In this document: positions 19,267 to 27,336 of the stretch, piece by piece | Layout: each line of letters starts with the position of its first letter | How positions within the stretch are numbered: the stretch's first letter is position 1 | Origin: Larix sibirica | Taxonomy: Eukaryota; Streptophyta; Pinopsida; Pinales; Pinaceae | Length of the DNA: 27,432 nt | Assembly (NCBI GenBank): GCA_004151065.3 | Contig: NWUY0304201288.1 | Location: 1-27,432, forward strand | Direction: 5' to 3' | Notes under the pieces: generated by a model | What the model was told of the DNA's origin: nothing | What the model saw: the letters and a program-made list of their open reading frames with translations, nothing else | Databases searched by the model: none | Program-made: the position numbers and the translations under genes

Positions 19267-19483
19267 CAGGCTCGACCAAAAGGGAGAGGGCATTTCCGTG
19301 CGTTCTATCCGCACATTAGGCACACGTTGGTACGAATACTCTATCTCTATTATATATATGTTTATATAAATATATCTATCTAGTCTATCTAATAGTTTAC
19401 ATCGGCCCAAGAGCTGGGCTCCAGGAAGATTAGGGGAGGCCATTTGCGTGCGTTTTCTCGCTACTTTAGCCACACGTTGGTAC
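19267..19483 (+). repeat. Duplication with exact 150-bp period, starting at an F1 copy
   Basis: AGGGAGAGGGCATTTCCGTG (19281) and TAGGGGAGGCCATTTGCGTG (19431) begin two gap-free copies. Both run through CGTTYTMTC to CACACGTTGGTAC (ending 19333 and 19483). The left copy begins with an F1 element (AGGCTCGACCAAAAGGGAGA from 19268). The right copy has GGGCTCCAGGAAGATTAGGG at the corresponding place, a much-altered version. The DNA between is AT-rich (TATATATATG and related runs). Confidence 0.75.
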
Positions 19484-19894
19484 CCAACCCTTCTTCAATG
19501 CATATATTCTCTATTTCATTACATCATTAGAGACTCTCTTACCTTATCTCTAGCTGTAGGGTTCAGTGTCTGTCTGGTTGAGTGGGTACCTAGCGGTAAG
19601 AAGTCAGTCCAGGAAGTCTGATATCTATAGGGAGGGTATCTTCTCTATAGGAGGGTAGATCTACTAGTAAGATGTATAGCTGTGTAGTCAGTTTCAGCTC
19701 TAGACAATGGCTCTATTCTCTAGGCGACTACTCCGCTAATACGTTGATGATTCACCACCGGCAGGCCCACTTCCATAGCCGAGAGGAAGTCAAATCAGAA
19801 TTGTTGGTAAATGAATTCTATCATGCTAGTTTCAATACATTCTCAGATCTCGATTTCTCCATGTTTATCTATGTTTTCCAGCATGGATTCAGCG
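19484..19894. other. Intergenic, part of an unsupported open frame
   Basis: A 93-codon plus-strand frame starts at 19672 and runs to 19953. It is unrecognised, and its C-terminus is translated from the T/G-rich repeat. CTATAGGGAGGGTATCTT and CTATAGGAGGGTAGATCT (19628-19660) form a small tandem duplication. Confidence 0.45.
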
Positions 19895-20232
19895 CCTGGG
19901 CAGGGATAGGATACTCGACTAGGCCACTTGGCTTTGCTACTCTGCTACGCTAGCTTGGATGCTGGGCTGCTCGGTTGAGCTACTTGGCAGGGCTTATAGG
20001 CTTGGCTTATGGGCTGCTCAGCTTGGATACCGGTTTTGGGCGGGGATAATTGGTTGAGCTCATGGGCGGGGCTGCTTGGCTACTTGGCTTTCCGGGCTTG
20101 GATTGGCTCCTCGACTGGGCTCCTGTGGATACTGGGCCGGACTGCTGGATGGGATGGGATACTCAGATTGGCTTGGATACTCAGCTATTCTACTTGAGAC
20201 TCTGCTTGGATGGAGACAGGGCTGGGCTGGGC
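19895..20232 (+). repeat. CTTGGATACTGGGCT-type low-complexity tandem tract
   Basis: The tract is composed of interleaved GGATACTCGACT, GCTTGGATGCTGGGCT, GGTTGAGCTACTTGGC, GGGCTTATAGGCTTGGC, GGATTGGCTCCTCGACTGGG and similar units, strongly strand-biased toward G and T. CTCGACTGGGCTCCTG (20111) is identical to the word at about 18467. Two overlapping frames (20009-20197 and 20050-20238) are stop-free because the unit contains few stops. Trp/Gly/Leu-rich translations follow from that and are not evidence of a gene. Confidence 0.7.
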
Positions 20233-20640
20233 AGATAGCCAGGAAGTCACATTGAGCACCTCACACAGCCTCTCAATGCCCCACACATAGCTGGATATCA
20301 TACGTAATATAGCTGGTATAATAGCCAGTGCTCATTGCTAATCATAGCCCATAGCAGCCATAGCCCTAGAACTTCTTCCTCGAACTAAACCTAAATCTCG
20401 AAATATATGGAAAAGCCCTCTAACTATTCCAGAAAACATCCTCATTCACAGTTTTTAATTAATAAAATCGCTTCTTTAGGGCCCGGGGCACAGTGAATTT
20501 TATTATTACTAATATATCCTCTCCCTTGGGGTCGACGGCTCCTATCCTCGCCCCTTTTACAACGTTTCTGATAGCCAAGCATAGCCAATAGCTGATAGCC
20601 GATAGCCAATAGTCTATGCCAGAAGTCGAGGCACTCGATG
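20233..20640. repeat. ATAGCC-rich simple-repeat region
   Basis: ATAGCC and ATAGCTG recur from about 20220 to 20365 and again at 20569-20620 (GATAGCCAAGCATAGCCAAT, then GATAGCCGATAGCCAATAG). The intervening 150 bp are unremarkable. A 69-codon minus-strand frame (20442-20651) runs across the repeat and is unrecognised. Confidence 0.55.
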
Positions 20641-22500
20641 ATGCTACTCAATTAAGTGGATGACAGGACTCTTTTCCACTAGTCAATTAAAGAGGCGATT
20701 AAAAAATAGAATCACCAGTATAATCGAAAGCAGAAACTAATGTCTATCGGGCCTGATCTACGGGGATGATGTGCTGGTGGGTATCGAGCGCTAGCATTAA
20801 TAAAAACTCAATCCTGTTGTGTATGTATTCGTGGTCTTACTGGCATATACCGGTGGGGAATGATGTCCTCCTAAGGGTTCAAAGAAAGACAACAATAGGC
20901 TTTCGGTTCGGAAAAATCCAAGAAGACATGGACTCCTTCCTGGCATAGAACCGGTAGTACCGGCATTGAGTTATTTACTCTTGGCTTGGCATTGACAAAA
21001 AGACGTAAAAGTATTATTGTATCGATCAGCAGTGTATCCACTGTAATAAGGCCCCATAAGATATAGGCGCGGTAACATGCATTATACAAATTATTCAAAG
21101 TGGAAATATCTCCTCCTCTGGAAGTCCTTCTTTTTGCTTTTCTCGGGCCTGTGAAGTATGGATTTGACTTATATATAGAATTGCTGTATCTGTACTTCTT
21201 CCTTCACTGTGAAGTTTGTATTAATAACTAGTCATTAAGGAAGGAAAAGCCTACATACATCAATAAGGCAAGATCTCTCTTACTCTTGCCGGACCCGACA
21301 CCGTGCTTGATAGCAAAGCCTTTTTTCTTTGCATCGGTCATTAGTATATTGAAGTTGACCCAGCGTCAGTTCCGGACCCAACCAATAAGCCAAGAAATAA
21401 GGCGAAGCCGTACATCGATAGCTGGCAAGCAAAGAATAAGGAAGGTATTTATAAAGAGATCCGTTGATCGGTTATTATAGGTGGGTAACCCCTTCTGTTA
21501 ATCAAGGGTGGTTTTGTGCTCTTTTTCCTCACCCTACTTTACACTCACAAATTTTTATAATGGTTTGATTCACTGATTGCTATTCGATTTACCAATTACT
21601 CTAGCTCGCTTGCTGCAAGAATCTTGAGTGAGAATAATATAAGAGCCGGGGACGGTTGGGGGAAGGAGCTATTTCGCATATTGATAGCACTTCATACACC
21701 CAACACCTTCTCTTGACGGCATGAAGAATGAGATGAAAGAGGCATCGTATAGAATTATGATTGATTTTCCTTTCCAACTGGCCTAGTTGTTGGTTGTAAC
21801 CTGAAAATCCATCTGATAAGAACATTATTTAAGCACTAGAAATCTGAGGATTTAATTGCTCCACCCATAGTTTTTTGAAGGTCTTGAAAGTAAATAGCGT
21901 AGCTAAGGGATTATTTATAAGTTATAAGGATAAAAGCACCCACACCATACGAAAGCGCTCTTCCAACTCCTTCCGAAAGAAATAAACCAGGGCTGGTATG
22001 TTCTTTCCTAAATTTCCAATTATGGAGCAGGACGGTTTACCTTCTATAGTGTAGGCGTATTCTCGGCTGCTATATTTAGTTACTTTCTTATACGTAATTA
22101 CGTTAAAGATTTACGATGTTATTTCTTATTTAGATTTCTTTTATTCTGGCTCATATAATCTGAAATTATATAGTTATGTTCGGTTCTACGACGCCCCGGA
22201 AATAGAATATACTATATAAGTTCTTTATCTGTGGAGGTCATCCTTACCTTATATGACTCTAAACTTACAACCTTATATATTTTCCCCAACGATTATTCCC
22301 CTCTATTATTCTAAGACTTAAATCATGTCGGTAACTACGGATAGAATAGAGATCACAACACTTAGGTAAGTTGCTTTCTTTTATATATGTGAAAATATCC
22401 AGACTATCATTTCCCACCATCCCATAAACTTACTATATGGGCTTTATATGAAAAGGTTAAATAGAACTGCCTACAAGGTAAGAAGGGGCGAGAACCCTTT
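20641..22500. other. Intergenic, essentially featureless
   Basis: Open frames of 60-75 codons on both strands conflict with each other and match nothing known. CCGGTA-G-TACCGG (20951-20963) is a perfect small palindrome. A 14-residue LIYGDD-like peptide at 20753-20794 is discussed under findings. At 22154-22170 TATAAT and ATTATA form a 6-bp stem with loop CTGAA, followed by GTTCGGTTC, which superficially recalls group II intron domain V but fails on length and stem. Confidence 0.5.
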
Positions 22501-24135
22501 GACGACTATTGTTATTGCGGCGTACCTTATTTATAAGGTGCAAGGTTACGGATTAAGATTGTAATTGTTGACCCACTTGCGCCGGAAGGCTCTAAATTAA
22601 AAGGTTTCGTGCCCAAATAGAATAAATTGAGACCCAAAATTAACCATTCATAAGTTGATCCCACAAAAATTAGTGAATTATACTTTATTGTAGATTTTTC
22701 ACTTTGCTAATTCAATCGATGATGTGCCAAATCCTTCTCTCATTCCGGATAATTTCATTACGTGGCAACCAGCACTTCCCAGAGATTTATTTATACAAAA
22801 TAAAAACTAGGGTATATATTAGTGAACAGCTACAATTTCCGGGTTTACTAAATGAAATTCTGGTTTTGCATATTATTATGTCTTAGAAGTTTAGTTTGTG
22901 AGTATCCCCAAATCCGCTTATTAAAATTGCTGGGCGAAATCCCTAAATTGTACTAGTTGCTTTACGAATTCTAATTGGTTGCAGTTGCCAATCCATTTTT
23001 TTATAATATGCTCCTGCATACGAATAATCCGCAGGTCCGGGTCTGCCCCCACAACTTGCACGGGCCGTTTTCAGGTGGTGCGCCTTACCTCCTCATATAA
23101 TAGAGACGCTGCAACTATATTCTCAAATAAACACATACACTCAGATAAGAAAGCGAGTTCGGTTGCTCTTAAATAGAGAGGTTTCTTGCATTGGAATCGA
23201 ATTTATATTTAAGTATATAATGTGAGCGAGGAAGACCTTTCTTTTTAAATAGAGAAGCGTCGCTGGGTCTGACCTATAGAGAAAGACTCCATTGTTCCTC
23301 TGAAAGCCATATATTACTCTCGTTTTTCCAAATTTACCCACATCCAAATGTGTCAGTTCCTAACAAAGTTATTTATTATAAACGAAGTGACCTATTTTTA
23401 TAATTAACTCACCCGATCCGCCAGCCAGCTTTCATTTGCCAGCCAGTCCTTATTTTATTCCGGCCAGCTAGCTTCTAATTCAAAGCCTTTCGTTTTTTTA
23501 CAGTGACCTAGGCTTCTTTGTGCTAGGTTCAAACTAGAAGATGTTAAATGGCACGCTTTGTTTTATAAAGGATCCAGAGGAAGAAGTCGATCCGCTTATT
23601 GAGACTGAATTGCCCCGATGTGGATATTGAAAGGTTCACTGGAGAACTTACTTACAATATTATTTAAGGTATAAATAACAAAAAAAATTTTATGATTAGC
23701 GTGGAAAGAAAAAATGAACTTAATAATAATCTTTTGCATCCGGATAGGATTTCTGTTGGTTTTGTCGGAAGGGGCTTGCTTCTCGACATTCGAACTTATA
23801 CAATGGTTGTTGGGCCTATAGTAATTTGTTTTTTCATATGACCAAATGCCTCCACTAGCGTAAAAAGAACAATGTAGCCTACCTTCCCTGGATGGGCTGA
23901 ACTTATTCTGGGGCTAGAAATAACATTATGGCAATGCTTTTATAAAACCTTCTTTACTTTGTATGAAAAGGGAAGAGGCAGTTGCATAGTGTAGTAATTC
24001 CACCTACCACCCTCCTCTAGAAGCATTAGGATCAAGCAAGTAAGCAACTAAAAAGCTCTCGGACTTACTGCCTCCCAACCCTTTCCCGAGCAGTGTCCAA
24101 TCTGCTGAGGTGTGAGGTGTACCAGCTAATCGGCG
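22501..24135. other. Intergenic, essentially featureless
   Basis: ACCTTAT-TT-ATAAGGT (22524-22539) is a short palindrome. CTTAAATAGAGAGG and TTTAAATAGAGAAG (about 23168 and 23246) are a weak direct repeat. GCCAGCCAG words occur at 23420-23470. Frames of 60-68 codons (22704-22886, 22979-23176, 23141-23347) are unrecognised. No gene is seen in over 1.6 kb. Confidence 0.5.
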
Positions 24136-24330
24136 TCCAACCAAGTACGAGCAAACAAGTTAAAGCCCAAGCAAGTACAAGTGCTTTCCAAGCAAGTACA
24201 AGCAAGCCCAAGCAAGTACAAGTGCTGTCCAACCCAAATGCTGTCTATCCAACCTAAGTGTAGAACCCAAGTGCTGTCCAACCAAGTGCTAAGTGATAGT
24301 GCTAACCAAGTGCTGTCCAACCAAGTGCGA
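24136..24330 (+). repeat. CAAGTGCTGTCCAAC / CAAGCAAGTA minisatellite
   Basis: CCAAGTGCTGTCCAACCAAG occurs at 24267 and 24307 (period about 40). Shorter variants precede it: CAAGTGCTTTCCAAGCAAGT, CAAGCCCAAGCAAGTACAAG, GTGCTGTCCAACCCAAATG. The left half is dominated by AAGCAAGTAC. Unit length changes along the tract. A 64-codon frame lies on each strand as a by-product. Confidence 0.8.
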
Positions 24331-24343
24331 AATAAACCGAAGG

Positions 24344-24415
24344 AATCACTCTTTACCAGACGGGATCACTCCTGATTTAACCTGAAGGAATCACTCCAGA
24401 ACTTATCACTCTTCA
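24344..24415 (+). repeat. GAAGGAATCACTC repeat
   Basis: GAAGGAATCACTC (about 24340), ACGGGATCACTCCTG (about 24359), GAAGGAATCACTCCAG (about 24384) and CTTATCACTC (about 24402) form an irregular short repeat. The word GGAATCAC is shared with the left end of F2 elements, possibly by chance. Confidence 0.65.
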
Positions 24416-24649
24416 ACCAACAGATAAGGTACGAGCAGAACCAACAACTTATACAAATAATATTGCCCTCCCAACACATTCAATTGCAGCAGGAACACAT
24501 TAAAAACGGGAATGCGGGAATTACACTGGGCGCCTTTCTGGGTGACTGTCCTGGGCGTTGACGACGTATTGAGGGGGTAATGTGTTAATATAAGGCGTTA
24601 ATGTGTAAAGGGTAGGGATTGTGTGTCAAGTCCTATCTTTCTCGTGTGT

Positions 24650-24838
24650 CCCGGCCTCCTTCTCTTGTCAAGTCTTCCTCTCTCTATCAAGTGTCCAGGC
24701 CTCTTATGTGAGTAAAGACCTCTTATGTGAGTAAAGGCCTCTGTCCAGGCCTCTATTGTGTGTCCAGGCCTCCCTCTCTATTCAAGGCCTCTATTCAAGG
24801 CCTCTATCGTTGTGTGTCCTCCATCCAGGCCTCGTGCT
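24650..24838 (+). repeat. GTCCAGGCCTC minisatellite with nested exact tandems
   Basis: AGGCCTC occurs seven times. Nested inside are two exact tandem duplications: a 19-bp unit CCTCTTATGTGAGTAAAGR (24700-24737, two copies) and a 13-bp unit CTATTCAAGGCCT (24778-24803, two copies). The near identity of the nested copies, compared with the outer degeneracy, indicates more than one age of duplication. Confidence 0.85.
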
Positions 24839-24899
24839 CTGGTACTGAAGAAATTACTCTATATGCTCTGTTGTGTATATCACGTATATAATCAACGCT

Positions 24900-25120
24900 G
24901 TTAGGTGTATACGTGTGAAAGGCTTATGGTTCAAAGCTCTTGGCTGAAAGCTCTTGTCTCTTGGCGTATGACTGATGGTTCGTTTAGCCCCTCCCTGTCT
25001 GTGTGTCCGTGGCTCTTGGGGAAATACTAATCCAGCTCCTCCTAAAACTCCTCAACATGGACTATATCAATTGACTAAGCTTCTAAACATGGACTAAGCT
25101 CCTCTCGAGGTATATCAACG
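24900..25120 (+). repeat. Short irregular repeats (AAAGCTCTTG; AACATGGACTA)
   Basis: AAAGCTCTTG occurs at 24933 and 24947, followed by CTCTTGGCG. AACATGGACTA occurs at 25054 and 25086, each next to CTAAGC and CTCCT words; TATATCAA occurs at about 25064 and 25111. These are local, low-copy repeats adjoining the GTCCAGGCCTC tract. Confidence 0.6.
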
Positions 25121-25289
25121 TATATAAGATCGATGTCTAAATCCTTTAACCGCATCCCTCGTCCACCCCGTATGGGTTCATTCCGTGCACCCTGCCCCGC
25201 CCCTTTTCGGGGTTGACTTAGTCGTTGGATTCATCTAGCCTAGCCATTGTCTCGTCACACGTTCGTTCTAGCATCACGAGTTTATTTGT

Positions 25290-25402
25290 CCAGCCAGCCT
25301 AGCCAAGTTCCGAAGCCAGCCCGAAGCCAGCCAGTAAGATAAGCCAGCAGTAACGAGAATCAGCAAGTACCGAAGCAAGTAACGAAAAGCAAGCAGCAAG
25401 CA
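25290..25402 (+). repeat. AAGCCAGC / AAGCAAGTA simple-repeat tract
   Basis: CAGCCAGCCTAGCC, CGAAGCCAGCCCGAAGCCAG, AAGCCAGCAGTAACGA, CAGCAAGTACCGAAGCAAGT and AAGCAAGCAGCAAGC follow one another. CGAAGCCAGC and CGAAGCAAGTAACGA are the clearest units. It grades into TAGTAGTAATAGTAGTAGAA at about 25422. Confidence 0.75.
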
Positions 25403-25640
25403 TTAGTATTATGTATCTGTATAGTAGTAATAGTAGTAGAAGTACAAGCATGTGTAAGTGTAAAAGGAGAAGGAATATGTTGAGAACTATCCATATCATG
25501 ACAAAGATAATTATCAACAGAAGAACTATTATTATCCTATATAAAGTCCTGTATCAAGTTCTGGAAATGAAAGTAACGATATATGTATCCAGTCCTGGAA
25601 ATGGAGATGAAGATAAGAAAGCAAGCGATAGCGATCTTTA
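25403..25640 (+). repeat. AGTAGTA and TCCTGGAAATGA short repeats with a chance frame
   Basis: AGTAGTAATAGTAGTAGAAG (from about 25423) is a trinucleotide-like run. CAAGTTCTGGAAATGAAAGT (about 25555) and CCAGTCCTGGAAATGGAGAT (about 25589) are related units. The 76-codon plus-strand frame here (25411-25641, Ser/Arg/Lys/Ile-rich) is a by-product of these repeats and is not recognised. Confidence 0.5.
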
Positions 25641-25827
25641 ACCCAGCCCACTTATCTTGATCACTGCGCATGGCACGATCCTTCTCTATATGTATGTATC
25701 CGTTATTACTATGTATATAATGGGCTTTAAATAGGAGGACGAATGAATGACTGGGCTGATAGGGCTGAAATAGGGCTCAAGGGATAACCATCAAAAGGGA
25801 ATTAAGGGAATAAAATAGTGGATGGAA
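25641..25827. other. Short spacer
   Basis: Contains the words GGGCTGATAGGGCTGAAATA and GGGCTCAAGGG (25752-25782), a weak repeat. Otherwise featureless. Confidence 0.5.
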
Positions 25828-25935
25828 GGAATCACCTTACATGTATTCAATAAGCGAGTTGCCTATAGAAAAAAGTGAGTTCGTGACCCCGGTGATCTGT
25901 TTTTGGACCCCCTCAACACAAGGGTTTCCTTTAGG
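25828..25935 (+). repeat. F2 repeat, most complete copy
   Basis: The reference copy. In order: GGAATCACC (25828-25836); GAGTTGCCTATAGAAAAAAG (from 25856); TGAGTTCGTGACCCCGGTG (to 25894); GGACCCCCTCAACACAAGGG (from 25905); TTTCCTTTAGG (to 25935). All later F2 copies share at least two of these blocks in the same order. No open frame, terminal inverted repeat or target-site duplication is evident. Confidence 0.75.
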
Positions 25936-26077
25936 AAGAACCTATTTGAGAAGGTATTTCAATTAAACCCTCTCCCTTCTAGCGTCCGATCTTTAGGCTC
26001 GTATATTGCCCCTTGCCTTTCCTTTCGTATAAAGGCGCCGCCCAGGCAAAAGGCAGAGGGGAAATTCCTAAATTATT

Positions 26078-26155
26078 GAGTTCCCTAAATCGAAAATATA
26101 TTTATTGCCTCCGATGGAATCCTCTCCGACCCCCTCAAAACTAAATGGTTTTTAG
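26078..26155 (+). repeat. F2 repeat, diverged copy
   Basis: GAGTTCCCTAAATCGAAAAT (from 26078) matches the GAGTTGCCTATAGAAAAAAG block. GACCCCCTCAAAACTAAATG (from 26128) with TTTTTAG matches the right-hand block. The central GACCCCGGTG block is degenerate (CCTCCGATGG). Confidence 0.55.
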
Positions 26156-26175
26156 TTCAAAGCGTGTTTTGTAAG

Positions 26176-26227
26176 GAACCGCTCGACCGTGAGGGAGAGG
26201 GCGGAGCCGCTCGACTAAAAGGAGAGG
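26176..26227 (+). repeat. F1 repeat, tandem pair
   Basis: GAACCGCTCGACCGTGAGGG (from 26176) plus AGAGG, then GAGCCGCTCGACTAAAAGGA (from 26204) plus GAGG, with a 28-bp period. This is the same tandem arrangement as at 12.1 kb, including the GGGCGG linker. A run of seven T residues follows. It lies between two F2 copies. Confidence 0.75.
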
Positions 26228-26656
26228 TTTTTTTAGATTGCCCGGACCAACCCAACCTGGTGCCTGTTTCAGATGGATGGTAATCTTATAACCTAGTGCC
26301 TCGTTCTGCTGCTCCCCTGCCTGATTGGCAGGAATAAACTGAAATGCGTTAAATAAGCTATTTGTATAAATAAAAAAGCGAGTTCTCGACCCCGGTGTAT
26401 GGATGGAGATCTCCCTAACTAAATGTAATCACTTTCTTTGTTCGGGGGAAGATCTTTTTCTTTCCTTATATATTATCTAATCCATTATTTCGCGCGCTCA
26501 TTAGCATCGTATTTTGCATGCTATACTCGAAATGTATATCGACGTATGTAACTGCGCTGTAGTAAATTGTAATGAGTGTTATGGTATCGCTAGTTGTAAC
26601 TCACTCACAATGTAATCATAGTGCCGTACCGTAACCGTCCATGTTGGGAACTCAAA
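26228..26656. other. Spacer with one F2 copy; no gene
   Basis: Outside the F2 copy at 26364-26397, no gene is seen. From 26480 to 26656 the sequence has short rRNA-like words (TATCGCTAGT at 26586; GGGAACTCAAAG at 26646) that occur downstream of the 26694 block in bacterial 16S rRNA, so their order here would be reversed. They are too short to call as rRNA. Confidence 0.4.
26364..26397 (+). repeat. F2 repeat, partial copy
   Basis: AAAAAAGCGAGTTCTCGACC followed by CCGGTG matches the central F2 block with few changes. The left and right blocks are not evident. Confidence 0.65.
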
Positions 26657-26693
26657 GTGTGCCTGTCCCTAACGGGATGGTGCGAAAAGTCAT

Positions 26694-26734
<41 letters not shown>

Positions 26735-26766
26735 GGTGGTTACATCTTATAACTATGTGAAACCCT
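26657..26766 (+). pseudogene. rrn18: Fragment of mitochondrial small-subunit rRNA gene
   Basis: The 41 bases at 26694-26734 (ACAGGTGCTGCATGGCTGTC onward to GTCGTGAGATG) are identical to the conserved region near E. coli 16S position 1050 as I know it. Plastid 16S differs here (GGTGGTGCATGG, GCCGTAAGG). To the right the match continues with substitutions: GGTTACATCTTATAACTATG then GAAACCCT, corresponding to GGTYAAGTCCTATAACGAGC then GAAACCCT of plant mitochondrial rrn18. To the left GTGTGCCTG and GGGATGGTGCG fit loosely. The gene is about 1.9 kb in plants, so this is a small non-functional fragment. Its invariant GAGCG helix is altered (TATGTG). Confidence 0.8.
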
Positions 26767-26837
26767 TACTTTCAAAATAGTTTGTTTTTCACTAACTTGC
26801 TTTGCCTAAGCCTCGTTATGCCACCCCCTGCTTTAAA

Positions 26838-26942
26838 GGAATCACCCTAAATGCAGTAAATCATTTCAATTACTAGAAATAAATGTGGGTTAGTAACCCC
26901 GGCTTAAATTATACTCGGACCCTATAAACATTAGGGTTTGCC
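26838..26942 (+). repeat. F2 repeat, near full-length copy
   Basis: GGAATCACC (26838-26846), a degenerate middle (TACTAGAAATAAATG), GGGTTAGTAACCCCGGCTTA (from 26887), GGACCCTATAAACATTAGGG (from 26918) and TTTGCC. Block order and spacing match the copy at 25828-25935. Confidence 0.65.
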
Positions 26943-27234
26943 TTTTATTTGTTTATCCGGTTTCCGAGGCATATTCATCATCTGGGTTCTCTAACTCACG
27001 CTTTTAATAGTAAACTCGAGTATGCAAAGCAGTGAAGGTGATTCCTTCCTCTAAGGCCAGGAGGGCAGCCAGCATAAGAGGCTAGAGTGGGTGAGATAAA
27101 AATATACTTCTAAATAAATTGTTAGAACAGCTCATTGGTTCTTTTTAGGTGGTTCCGGTCCAAAAACCTTCGCTTGCGCAAAAATAAAAATAAAAAGATT
27201 GAGTTTGGGGGTTCGAACAGGGGGGATATTATCC
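26943..27234. other. Spacer, part of an unsupported minus-strand frame
   Basis: GAAGGTGATTCCTTCC (about 27035) is the reverse complement of the GGAAGGAATCACCTT found at the left end of F2, so a minus-oriented F2 end may lie here. A 94-codon minus-strand frame (27132-27416) spans this area and the F2 pair; it is unrecognised. GGGGGTTCGAACAGGGG (27207-27223) looks like a tRNA T-loop but has no pairing arms. Confidence 0.45.
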
Positions 27235-27275
27235 CAACGGGGTTCATAACTCGCTTTTTTCATTAGTAAAATTAA
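27235..27275 (-). repeat. F2 repeat, inverted partial copy
   Basis: On the minus strand: GAAAAAAGCGAGTTATGAAC followed by CCCGTTGG, matching the central F2 block (AAAAAAGYGAGTTCNTGACCCCGGTG in type). It lies head to head with the copy at 27292-27336. Confidence 0.6.
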
Positions 27276-27291
27276 CCCTCGTACCTCAGGT

Positions 27292-27336
27292 GAGGAGTTA
27301 CCTAAAGAAAAAAAGAGTTCTTCATCCCGAAGGTGG
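27292..27336 (+). repeat. F2 repeat, partial copy
   Basis: GAGTTACCTAAAGAAAAAAA (from 27295) then GAGTTCTTCATCCCGAAGGTG matches GAGTTGCCTATAGAAAAAAG then TGAGTTCGTGACCCCGGTG in the reference copy. Between it and the inverted copy is CCTCAGGTGAGG (27284-27295), a near-perfect palindrome. Confidence 0.6.

Noticed and set aside
20009-20238. Two overlapping Trp/Gly-rich open frames
   Set aside because: They are translations of the CTTGGATACTGGG repeat in different frames; open length comes from the unit lacking stops.
22148-22189. Possible group II intron domain V (GGCTC..stem..CGGTTC)
   Set aside because: The interval is about 39 nt and not 34, the lower stem does not pair properly, the GAGCCGTA start is missing, and no domain VI or exon follows.
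24126-24375. Open frames on both strands with repeating Cys/Leu/Trp or Gln/Val/Ser motifs
   Set aside because: Same DNA repeat read on opposite strands; no protein evidence.
25299-25641. Leu-rich minus-strand and Ser/Arg-rich plus-strand open frames
   Set aside because: Both cover AAGCCAGC and AGTAGTA simple repeats and are by-products of low complexity.
26657-26766. Plastid origin of the rRNA fragment
   Set aside because: Plastid 16S has GGTGGTGCATGG and GCCGTAAGG at the diagnostic places; the window has GGTGCTGCATGG and GTCGTGAGATG.
27200-27225. tRNA-like GGGGTTCGAACAGGGG
   Set aside because: The flanks are purine-rich on both sides and cannot pair; no cloverleaf on either strand.
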